Source: Paucimonas lemoignei | GTDB lineage: Bacteria > Pseudomonadota > Gammaproteobacteria > Burkholderiales > Burkholderiaceae_D | NCBI RefSeq assembly: GCF_004342585.1 | Contig: NZ_SLZQ01000011.1 | Coordinates: forward strand, 55,873 to 119,872 | Length of the DNA stretch: 64,000 bases | Reading direction: 5' to 3' | Part shown: piece by piece, positions 34,308 to 41,865 of the stretch | How the letters are laid out: every line of letters starts with the position of its first letter | How positions within the stretch are numbered: position 1 is the stretch's first letter | The notes under the pieces: generated by a model | Databases searched by the model: none | The model's input: the letters and a program-made list of their open reading frames with translations, nothing else | What the model was told of the DNA's origin: nothing | Made by a program: the position numbers and the translations under genes

Positions 34308-34509
34308 CTAAGATGGCTTTCCTGGACTTTTATTGCCGTCCATTTCAGCTTCCAATTGTGCCGCCAGCGCCCCACACTGCTGCACTTTCCTGAGCAGCCG
34401 GTACTAACCTATCTATATCCATTAGAGCCTGATTTCTCAATTTTTCCACGTTTGCTCTTCTGATTGCCGATTTCGCAAGAATTGGCGAAGAATCGTTATT
34501 CATAGCCAT
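34308..34509 (-). pseudogene. Frameshifted small gene
   Basis: Two minus-strand frames meet near 34,400. The first (ATG 34509 or 34503) reads MNNDSSPILAKSAIRRANVE then KLRNQALMDIDRL before running into low-quality sequence. The second, offset by one frame, reads YRLLRKVQQCGALAAQLEAE then MDGNKSPGKPS to the stop at 34308. Together they look like one helical protein of ~65 residues broken by a single indel. No family is recognised. It lies in the 584-bp spacer between gajB and nirB, where nothing else coding was seen. Confidence 0.35.
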
Positions 34510-34744
34510 ACGTCGCTCGATATGATGACAGTAATGTCAACTACACAGATTGTCGACTGAGGCTTACATAACTTTTATAAAGTTCCAAGTCGCTGCAAGT
34601 CTGCCAGAACTACCTTGCGTGAATAAGATCTCACCGCACTATCCCAGTGCACCCCTGCACCACCTCCTCGCCCCGATCTGAAGCATCCCCTCCATCATTT
34701 AGTGCATAACCACCCCATTTGCACCAAATACCCCCAATTCCCCC

Positions 34745-34760
34745 TGGCACGCCCATTGCA
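34745..34760 (+). promoter_or_regulatory. Sigma-54 promoter of nirBD
   Basis: TGGCACG-CCCA-TTGCA is an exact match to the sigma-54 consensus, GG and GC 12 bp apart, 69 bp before the nirB start; transcription should begin near 34,771. Several GTGCA/TGCAC half-sites lie at 34,650-34,735, as expected for NtrC binding, though no full palindrome is evident. Nitrogen-limited NtrC-RpoN control is inferred. Confidence 0.8.
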
Positions 34761-34829
34761 AATAGATGAGCAAATGACTCGTGCGCTGCAGTTGTGCGCG
34801 ACCGCAACCGAATGAAACAGGGGAAGAAA

Positions 34830-37361
34830 ATGATGAAAATTCTTGTGATTGGCCATGGCATGGTGGGGCATAAATTCCTCGAAAGCCTGGATGACGCAGG
34901 CCTGCACGACGCCGAAGTCACCGTCTTGTGCGAAGAGCCGCGCGCGGCTTACGACCGTGTGCACCTGTCCGAATTCTTTTCCGGTAAATCGGCAGAAGAC
35001 CTCTCGCTGGTGTCGCCGGGATTTTTCGATCGCGGCAACCTGGCGCTGCGCTTGAACACGCGTGCCGCATCGATTGACCGCTACGCCAAGACCGTCACCA
35101 CCAGCGACGGCAAGGAGCTGGACTATGACAAGCTAGTGATCGCTACCGGCTCTTATCCTTTCGTGCCCCCGGTGCCCGGCAAGGATCGCAAGGACTGTTT
35201 TGTCTACCGCACCATCGAAGACCTGGAAGCCATGCTGGAATGCGGCAGCCGCTCGACTAGCGGCGTGGTCATCGGCGGCGGCCTGTTGGGTCTGGAATGC
35301 GCCAAGGCGCTGCGCGACATGAGTCTGGAGACGCACGTGGTGGAATTCGCGCCGCGCCTGATGGCGGTGCAGATGGATGAGGGGGGCGGGCGCATGCTGC
35401 GCCGGAAGATCGAGGAACTCGGTGTCGTCGTGCACACCCAGAAAAACACCCTTGAGATCGTCGATGGCGAAACCGCGCGTCACCGCCTGGTATTTGCCGA
35501 TGGTACCCATCTCGAAACCGACATGATCGTGTTCTCCGCGGGTATTCGTCCGCGCGACGAGCTGGCGCGTGAATCCGGCCTGACAGTGGGACCGCGTGGC
35601 GGCATCGTCATCGACAACCACTGTTTGACCTCGGACCCGGATATCTATGCCATTGGTGAATGCGCCCTGTGGAATGGTCAGATTTTCGGCTTGGTGGCGC
35701 CAGGTTACGACATGGCGCGCACGGCGGCTCGCCACCTGGCCGAGCAGGCTGGTGAGTTTGCCGGCGCCGACATGAGCACCAAGCTGAAACTCCTGGGCGT
35801 GGACGTGGCCAGCATCGGCGACCCCATGGGCGCGACCGCCGGCAGCCGTTCGTGTCAGTTCACCGACGAGCGCAAGCAGGTCTATAAGAAGATCGTCGTT
35901 TCCGAGTGCGGCAAGTACTTGCTGGGCGCGGTGCTGGTGGGCGACGCGACCGAATACGGCACCTTGCTGCAAATGATGCTCAACAAGATCGAGCTGCCGA
36001 AAGATCCGGAATTCCTGATCCTGCCGCAAAGCGATGGCAAGGCGAAACCAGGCCTGGGTGTCGATGCCTTGCCGGCATCCGCGCAAATCTGCTCCTGCAA
36101 CAATGTCTCCAAGGGCCAGATCTGCGAAGCGGTGTGCAACGGTGTGACCAGTATCGGTGACATGAAGGCTTGCACCAAGGCGGGCACGGCATGCGGCGGT
36201 TGCGTGCCGCTGGTGACGCAAGTGATGAAGGCCGAGATGAAGAAGCAGGGCATGGCGGTGAACAACCATTTGTGCGAACACTTCGCTTACTCGCGCCAGG
36301 AATTGTTCCACCTGATTAAAGTCGGCCAGATCAAGACCTTCGACGATTTGCTGGCCAAGCATGGCAAGGGCCTGGGCTGCGATATTTGCAAGCCGGTCGC
36401 TGCCAACATCTTTGCTTCATGCTGGAACGACTTCGTGCTGAAAAAAGAGCACGCCAGCCTGCAGGATTCCAACGACTACTTCCTCGGCAATATCCAGAAG
36501 GATGGCACCTATTCGGTGGTGCCGCGCATGGCGGGCGGCGAAGTCACGCCGGATGGCTTGATCGCCGTTGGCCAGGTAGCGAAGAAATACGGCTTGTACA
36601 CCAAGATCACCGGCGGCCAGCGCGTCGATTTGTTTGGCGCGCGCCTGGACCAGTTGCCGGCCATTTGGGAAGAGTTGATCGCTGCCGGTTTTGAATCCGG
36701 CCATGCCTATGGCAAGTCGCTGCGCACCGTGAAATCCTGCGTCGGCTCGACCTGGTGCCGCTATGGCGTCGACGATAGCGTGGGTCTGGCGATCGAACTG
36801 GAGAATCGCTACAAGGGCTTGCGCGCGCCGCACAAGATCAAGTTCGGCGTCTCTGGCTGTACCCGTGAATGCGCCGAAGCGCAAGGCAAGGATGTCGGCA
36901 TCATCGCCACCGAAAAGGGCTGGAATCTGTACGTCTGCGGCAATGGCGGCATGAAGCCGCGCCATGCCGAATTGCTGGCTTCCGACTTGTCCAAGCAAGA
37001 CTTGATCAAGTATATCGACCGCTTCCTGATGTTCTATATCCGCACCGCCGACCGCCTGCAGCGCACCAGCGTCTGGCGCGACAACCTCGAAGGCGGTCTC
37101 GATTATCTGAAAGAAGTCATCCTGCAAGACAAGCTGGGAATGGCGGCGGAACTCGAAGCCGACATGCAGCACGTGGTCGATACCTATGCCTGCGAATGGA
37201 AAGCTGCCGTCACCAATCCCGAGACGCGCAAGCGCTTCCGCCAGTTCGTCAACAGCGACCAGCCGGACCCGAACGTCGTGTTCGTCGAGGAGCGTGGACA
37301 GATTCGTCCGGCCACGCCGGAAGAACGCAAGATTATCCCGATCATTGCCGAAGCAGCTTAA
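34830..37361 (+). CDS. nirB: Assimilatory nitrite reductase (NADH), large subunit
   Basis: 843 residues. AGGGGA lies 5 bp before ATG 34830; the frame is open further upstream but lacks a ribosome site. Domain order: FAD-binding (MKILVIGHGMVGHKFLESL) and NAD-binding (VVIGGGLLGLECAKALRDM), a BFD-type [2Fe-2S] site (CSCNNVSKGQICEAV with ACTKAGTACGGC), then the sulfite/nitrite reductase half with the siroheme-[4Fe-4S] cysteines in CVGSTWC and CTREC. It reduces nitrite to ammonium with six electrons from NADH in the cytoplasm. It is followed by nirD after 20 bp. Confidence 0.96.
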   Translation: MMKILVIGHGMVGHKFLESLDDAGLHDAEVTVLCEEPRAAYDRVHLSEFFSGKSAEDLSLVSPGFFDRGNLALRLNTRAASIDRYAKTVTTSDGKELDYDKLVIATGSYPFVPPVPGKDRKDCFVYRTIEDLEAMLECGSRSTSGVVIGGGLLGLECAKALRDMSLETHVVEFAPRLMAVQMDEGGGRMLRRKIEELGVVVHTQKNTLEIVDGETARHRLVFADGTHLETDMIVFSAGIRPRDELARESGLTVGPRGGIVIDNHCLTSDPDIYAIGECALWNGQIFGLVAPGYDMARTAARHLAEQAGEFAGADMSTKLKLLGVDVASIGDPMGATAGSRSCQFTDERKQVYKKIVVSECGKYLLGAVLVGDATEYGTLLQMMLNKIELPKDPEFLILPQSDGKAKPGLGVDALPASAQICSCNNVSKGQICEAVCNGVTSIGDMKACTKAGTACGGCVPLVTQVMKAEMKKQGMAVNNHLCEHFAYSRQELFHLIKVGQIKTFDDLLAKHGKGLGCDICKPVAANIFASCWNDFVLKKEHASLQDSNDYFLGNIQKDGTYSVVPRMAGGEVTPDGLIAVGQVAKKYGLYTKITGGQRVDLFGARLDQLPAIWEELIAAGFESGHAYGKSLRTVKSCVGSTWCRYGVDDSVGLAIELENRYKGLRAPHKIKFGVSGCTRECAEAQGKDVGIIATEKGWNLYVCGNGGMKPRHAELLASDLSKQDLIKYIDRFLMFYIRTADRLQRTSVWRDNLEGGLDYLKEVILQDKLGMAAELEADMQHVVDTYACEWKAAVTNPETRKRFRQFVNSDQPDPNVVFVEERGQIRPATPEERKIIPIIAEAA

Positions 37362-37381
37362 GTATTTAAGGAGAGGACGCC

Positions 37382-37741
37382 ATGACACAAGCACAAACTC
37401 GCATCAAATCTCAACCCCGCTGGAATCCCGTTTGCACCATTGACGATATCTTGCCCAATACCGGCATCTGCGCCCTGGTCGACGATAAGCCTGTCGCCGT
37501 ATTTCAGGTCAGCGGCGCGAACGGGCAACTCTTCGCCATCGACAACTTTGATCCGAACTCGAATGCCAGCGTGTTATCGCGCGGCTTGATCGGCACGCTC
37601 GGCGAGCGCGTCGTCGTTGCCTCGCCCATCTACAAGCATCACTTCGACCTTGAAACGGGGGAATGCCTGGAAGCGCCGGAGAATTCGATCAAGGCCTATC
37701 CGGTACGCGTCGAGAACAGCACGGTCTGGGTCGCGGTATAA
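37382..37741 (+). CDS. nirD: Nitrite reductase (NADH), small subunit
   Basis: 119 residues. GGAGAGG lies before the ATG. A Rieske-like beta fold without cluster ligands: the loop that would hold Cys and His reads ASPIYKHHFDLETGECLEAP, the standard NirD variant. It pairs with NirB for nitrite assimilation. It is co-transcribed with nirB from the sigma-54 promoter. Its stop faces the ClC gene 12 bp away. Confidence 0.95.
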   Translation: MTQAQTRIKSQPRWNPVCTIDDILPNTGICALVDDKPVAVFQVSGANGQLFAIDNFDPNSNASVLSRGLIGTLGERVVVASPIYKHHFDLETGECLEAPENSIKAYPVRVENSTVWVAV

Positions 37742-37753
37742 GAGCAGGCCGGA

Positions 37754-39073
37754 TTAATCCGGCTTGTCTGGAGCGCTGGCGTGCCATTCACGGTGAGCCG
37801 GCATCCAGTCGAGTGCCAGGTGCTGGTATAGCTCGGGACTGAGGCGCGAGCTCACCACGTTGGCGATGAACGAAACCGCCATGAGGCCGATGACCATTTC
37901 ATGGCCGTCGATCATTTCCATGACAATGATGGCGGCCGTGATGGGCGATTGCGTCACGGCAGCCAGGAAGCCGGCCATGCACAGTGCCATGAACGGTGCC
38001 GTTCCACCCGCGTCGGGTAATAATGGGGAAAGCGTCGCGCCCAATGCGCCGCCCACTGCCAATGACGGCGCAAAGATCCCGCCGGGAATACCCGAGTAGT
38101 AACTCACGATGGTTGCCAGAAAGCGCGTGATCGAGGCGTGCCAGGGCAGCTCCAGCGCGCCGGACGCCGCCTGCTTGGTGACTTCATAACCCGTGCCGAA
38201 CGACAGCCCATCTCCCGCCCAGCCGATCACGGCTACCAGTAATCCGCAGATGCCGGCAAATCGCACCGGATGATTGCGCCGCCAGACCCAAAGCGGAAAA
38301 TCCTTGGCTTTTTGGGGCCAAAGCATCAGCCAACTGAAGGCGCCGCCCAGCAGACCGCAGAGCACGCCGCCGGCCAGGACCGGCATGATGATCGAGGCAC
38401 TTTGCGGCAGGACGCTGAATTGGCCAAAATAATTGTAATTGCCGAGCAGCGCGATGGACACCAGGCCGGACAGAATGATCGTGCTGATCAGCACGCCGCT
38501 GGTGCGCGTTTCCAGGCGGCGTCCCAGTTCTTCGATGGCGAACACGATGCCGGCCAGCGGCGTATTGAAGGCGGCCGCCACGCCCGCTGCGCCGCCTGCC
38601 AAAATCAGGTCGGCCGGGCGCAGGGCCCGGGAATGCGGCAACAGGCGATGCGAGGCGTGCATGATGGATGCCGCCACTTGCACCGATGGTCCCTCGCGCC
38701 CGGCGGAAAATCCACCCAGCAGCGCGAACGCGCCCACAACAATCTTGCCGATGGCAATACGGATCGATACCAGCTTGCTGATCTCGCCGCCTTGTGAAAC
38801 GAGTTTGGTGGCAGCAATAACTTGCGGAATGCCGCTACCTTGTATGCCCGAAAAATAACGCCGGGTGCACCACACCGCAGTCATGCCGATGGCCGGCGTC
38901 AATATGAATGTCACCCAAGGCCGGCCTTGCGCGAGAAGGGTAAAGGCATGCAGGGCTAGCTCTGCGAGTTTGGCAAAAGAGACGACCACCAGGCCGGCTA
39001 GCACGGCGGCTGTCCACAAGGTAATGCGCGTGCGCCAGCGCAGGCTGCTTAACAAACCGCGATGGATAGCCAT
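37754..39073 (-). CDS. ClC-type chloride channel/transporter
   Basis: 439 residues from ATG 39073; a GTG at 39115 would add 14 hydrophobic residues and cannot be excluded. Signature segments are present: YFSGIQGSGIPQVIAATKLV (GSGIP anion site), GGFSAGREGPSVQVAASIMH (GREGP with the gating Glu), GIPGGIFAPSLAVGGALG, and the conserved Tyr region near the C-terminus. About 16-18 membrane helices in an antiparallel repeat; no CBS domains. It could serve chloride/proton exchange in acid or ionic stress. Convergent with nirD. Confidence 0.92.
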   Translation of the reverse strand: MAIHRGLLSSLRWRTRITLWTAAVLAGLVVVSFAKLAELALHAFTLLAQGRPWVTFILTPAIGMTAVWCTRRYFSGIQGSGIPQVIAATKLVSQGGEISKLVSIRIAIGKIVVGAFALLGGFSAGREGPSVQVAASIMHASHRLLPHSRALRPADLILAGGAAGVAAAFNTPLAGIVFAIEELGRRLETRTSGVLISTIILSGLVSIALLGNYNYFGQFSVLPQSASIIMPVLAGGVLCGLLGGAFSWLMLWPQKAKDFPLWVWRRNHPVRFAGICGLLVAVIGWAGDGLSFGTGYEVTKQAASGALELPWHASITRFLATIVSYYSGIPGGIFAPSLAVGGALGATLSPLLPDAGGTAPFMALCMAGFLAAVTQSPITAAIIVMEMIDGHEMVIGLMAVSFIANVVSSRLSPELYQHLALDWMPAHREWHASAPDKPD

Positions 39074-39309
39074 GTAGAAGAAACAGTAAAAAACAAAAAG
39101 GGCCAATGATCCCACTGGCCCATTCGAATGGATGGTATGCCGTCAACGCACTTGCAGCTTCCCGCCTTGGGTCGTTGACGGATGCGGCCATGAAATTATA
39201 GTCCGAATTTTATTTTGATAATGAAACCATGTGGGACCTTGCTTGCGATAACAGCAACCATTCCCTGCCTTTGTTAGTCTGAACTAAAACTATTCATACG
39301 TTCAACGTA

Positions 39310-41742
39310 ATGAAATTTCAGCTCAGCAAACTAACGCTACGTACACGCCTCCTGATCATCATTCTGCTTGCTTCGCTGCCGGCGGTTGGCCTATTTCTGT
39401 TGGAGAGTTCCAGGGAGTATGACAAAGCCCAGCGTGAAGCCCAGAATAACCTGATGGCCATGGCGACGCTGGTCGCCAGTAATGAGAGCCGGGTGGTGCA
39501 AGGCATCAAGGACATCTTGCTTGCCATTAGCCAGCAACCCTTCGTGCAGAACCGCGACTTGCCGATGTGCCGTGACACGCTGGTCAGGATGGCGAAGCAG
39601 TTTTCTGCATATGACAATTTTTCTGTCATCGACACCAATGGCGATATTCTGTGTACCGGCAGTCCGCTCGACGGGGCGGTCAATGTCCAGGATCGTCCCT
39701 ACTTCCAAACGATGATGCGTGAAAAGCGCTTTGTCGGCGGCGCTTATCTTGTCAGCCGCGTCACCGGATTACAGGTCGCCACCTTCGCGTTGCCGGTCAT
39801 TCAGGATGGGCAAGTCACAGGGGCAATCTCGACGGCCTTGCGCCTTGAAGAATTGACTTCGATGGCACGCGGCATTCCGCTTCCTGCGGGCACAGTCATT
39901 GGCATTACGGATATGCAAGGCGTTCTTCTAACACGCGAACCTGCCATACCGGAAATAATCGGCAAGCCAGTCCAGGATGCCGCCCTGATGCGCAGCTTGT
40001 CCGCCGGTGCGCCGCATTTTGTGGATGGACATGGCATGGATGGCGTCCAGCGCTTGTATGCCGCGGTTCCTATCCAGTTTGAAGGCAAGCCATTCTTTTA
40101 TGTGTTCGTTGGGTTGGATAAATCCAGACTCGAAAGGGCGGCGCGCAATTCGCTGGTAATCGACTTTAGCGTATTGGCATTGATTATTGCTCTGTCCTAT
40201 ATCGGCACCGGCTATCTGAGCCAACGTTCGCTCCTCAAGCCCGTGCAGCGCATCATCGCGGCGGCGCAGGGCGTGAGCGCGGGCAACCTGAAGGCCAGGA
40301 CCGAGCTGAATCATGAAGCTGGCGAAATCGGTGAACTGGCGCGGCAATTCGATGTGATGGCCGAGGCGCTGGAAGCGCGCGAGGAAGCCAATCGCTCGGC
40401 CAACAAGTACATCGAATACATCGCCCAGCATGATCCGCTCACCAACCTGCCGAACCGGCGCTTGTTTGCCATGCAGCTGGAGCAGCAGACGGCGCGCATG
40501 AAGACAACAGGCAAATGTCTGGCCGTGTTATTCCTGAATCTGGATCGCTTCAGACTCGTCAACGATTCGCTGGGGCAGGACGTCGGCGACCAGTTGCTGT
40601 TGACCGTGGCAAAACGCTTGGAAGGCTGTGTATTGGCCGAAGCGACGGTGGCGCATCTGGGCCGGGATGAATTCGTCTGCATGCTGCCTGGCGTCGGCCC
40701 GCAAGAAGTCATGATGGGCGTGGTCCAGACATTGGTCCGCCAGGTGACCGAGCCGTTTGTGATTGGCGGGGAACATATCGAAATCGGCGCCACGGTAGGC
40801 GTGAGCCTGTTTCCTGACCATAGCGAGGATGGGACGACGCTGGTGCGTTATGCCGAAGTGGCGATGCATGAAGCCAAGGAAAGCAACATGCCGGTGCGCC
40901 TGTATTCGCCTTATATGGGAACCATTGCCGGCAGGCGCAGGGTCCTGGAAACGGAATTGCGGCGGGCCTTGGCCAACCGCGAATTCCTGGTGGCGTACCA
41001 GCCCAAGGTCGATACCGTGAGCAAGCGCATCGTCGGCGCCGAAGCCCTGATCCGCTGGCAGCATCCGGAAAAAGGCTTGCTCTCGCCAGCCGGGTATATC
41101 CGCGTGGCCGAGGAAATCCAGCTGATCGTGCCGATCGGCGAGTGGGTATTGCGCGCCGCCTGTTTTCAGAACAAGCTCTGGCAGGATGCCGGGCTGCCGC
41201 CGATCCAGGTTGCCGTCAATGTGTCGGCGCATCAGTTCAAGCGCGACGATTTCGTGGATACCGTGCGGCACGCCTTGCAGGACAGCGGTCTGGAGGCGCG
41301 CTACCTGGAGCTGGAAATCACCGAGGGCACCTTCCTGCATGGCAGTCATGAAGTGCTGCATGCCTTGCGCGGCCTTGGCATCGCGCTGGCCATCGACGAT
41401 TTCGGCACGGGCTATTCCAACCTGAGTTATCTGAAGAACCTGCCGGTCGACAAGCTCAAGATCGACCAATCCTTCATCCGCGATATCGTGCGCGATCCTA
41501 ACGATGCTGCCGTCACGCAAGCCATCATCAACGTGGCCCGCAGCCTGAAGCTGACGGTGGTGGCCGAAGGCGTGGAAGACCGCCAAACATTCAATATCCT
41601 CGAACAACTTGGCTGCGATGAAATCCAGGGCTATTACTGCGGTAAGCCGCAGCTGCCCGACGATTTCCGTGCCTTGTTGCAAAGCGGTTATGCGACGCCA
41701 TTTGTATCGACCGATACAACGACAAGCAATGCGCCGGCATGA
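39310..41742 (+). CDS. Cache-HAMP-GGDEF-EAL membrane c-di-GMP phosphodiesterase (copy 1)
   Basis: 810 residues. TM1 (LLIIILLASLPAVGLFLLES), periplasmic dCache-like sensor ~30-270 with Cys in PMCRDTL and DILCTG, TM2 near 280-300, HAMP to ~365, GGDEF ~375-535 and EAL ~545-795. The GGDEF signature reads LGRDEF, lacking the second Gly, so cyclase activity is doubtful and a GTP-sensing role more likely. The EAL set is complete (EALIRW, NVSAHQF, LEITEGTF, IDDFGTGYSN, KIDQSFI, AEGVED, EIQGYY). Likely a signal-controlled phosphodiesterase. It is followed 123 bp later by a close paralogue. Confidence 0.93.
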   Translation: MKFQLSKLTLRTRLLIIILLASLPAVGLFLLESSREYDKAQREAQNNLMAMATLVASNESRVVQGIKDILLAISQQPFVQNRDLPMCRDTLVRMAKQFSAYDNFSVIDTNGDILCTGSPLDGAVNVQDRPYFQTMMREKRFVGGAYLVSRVTGLQVATFALPVIQDGQVTGAISTALRLEELTSMARGIPLPAGTVIGITDMQGVLLTREPAIPEIIGKPVQDAALMRSLSAGAPHFVDGHGMDGVQRLYAAVPIQFEGKPFFYVFVGLDKSRLERAARNSLVIDFSVLALIIALSYIGTGYLSQRSLLKPVQRIIAAAQGVSAGNLKARTELNHEAGEIGELARQFDVMAEALEAREEANRSANKYIEYIAQHDPLTNLPNRRLFAMQLEQQTARMKTTGKCLAVLFLNLDRFRLVNDSLGQDVGDQLLLTVAKRLEGCVLAEATVAHLGRDEFVCMLPGVGPQEVMMGVVQTLVRQVTEPFVIGGEHIEIGATVGVSLFPDHSEDGTTLVRYAEVAMHEAKESNMPVRLYSPYMGTIAGRRRVLETELRRALANREFLVAYQPKVDTVSKRIVGAEALIRWQHPEKGLLSPAGYIRVAEEIQLIVPIGEWVLRAACFQNKLWQDAGLPPIQVAVNVSAHQFKRDDFVDTVRHALQDSGLEARYLELEITEGTFLHGSHEVLHALRGLGIALAIDDFGTGYSNLSYLKNLPVDKLKIDQSFIRDIVRDPNDAAVTQAIINVARSLKLTVVAEGVEDRQTFNILEQLGCDEIQGYYCGKPQLPDDFRALLQSGYATPFVSTDTTTSNAPA

Positions 41743-41865
41743 GTAAGAGCTAGTTACGGCGCGCGGTTGATTTCTTAAAACTAATAAAGTTCCGACCTAT
41801 ATATTGCGACTCAGGGCGTGTCGAACTGCCCTGATTCGGCGCAAGCGGACTATACTCATGCATAG

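Noticed and set aside
35133..36362. A 409-codon minus-strand frame inside nirB
   Set aside because: Shadow of nirB third-position GC bias; no ribosome site or domain.
40528..41682. A 384-codon minus-strand frame across the first EAL gene
   Set aside because: Antisense shadow; the similar minus frame at 42703-43785 exists only because the two EAL genes are paralogues.
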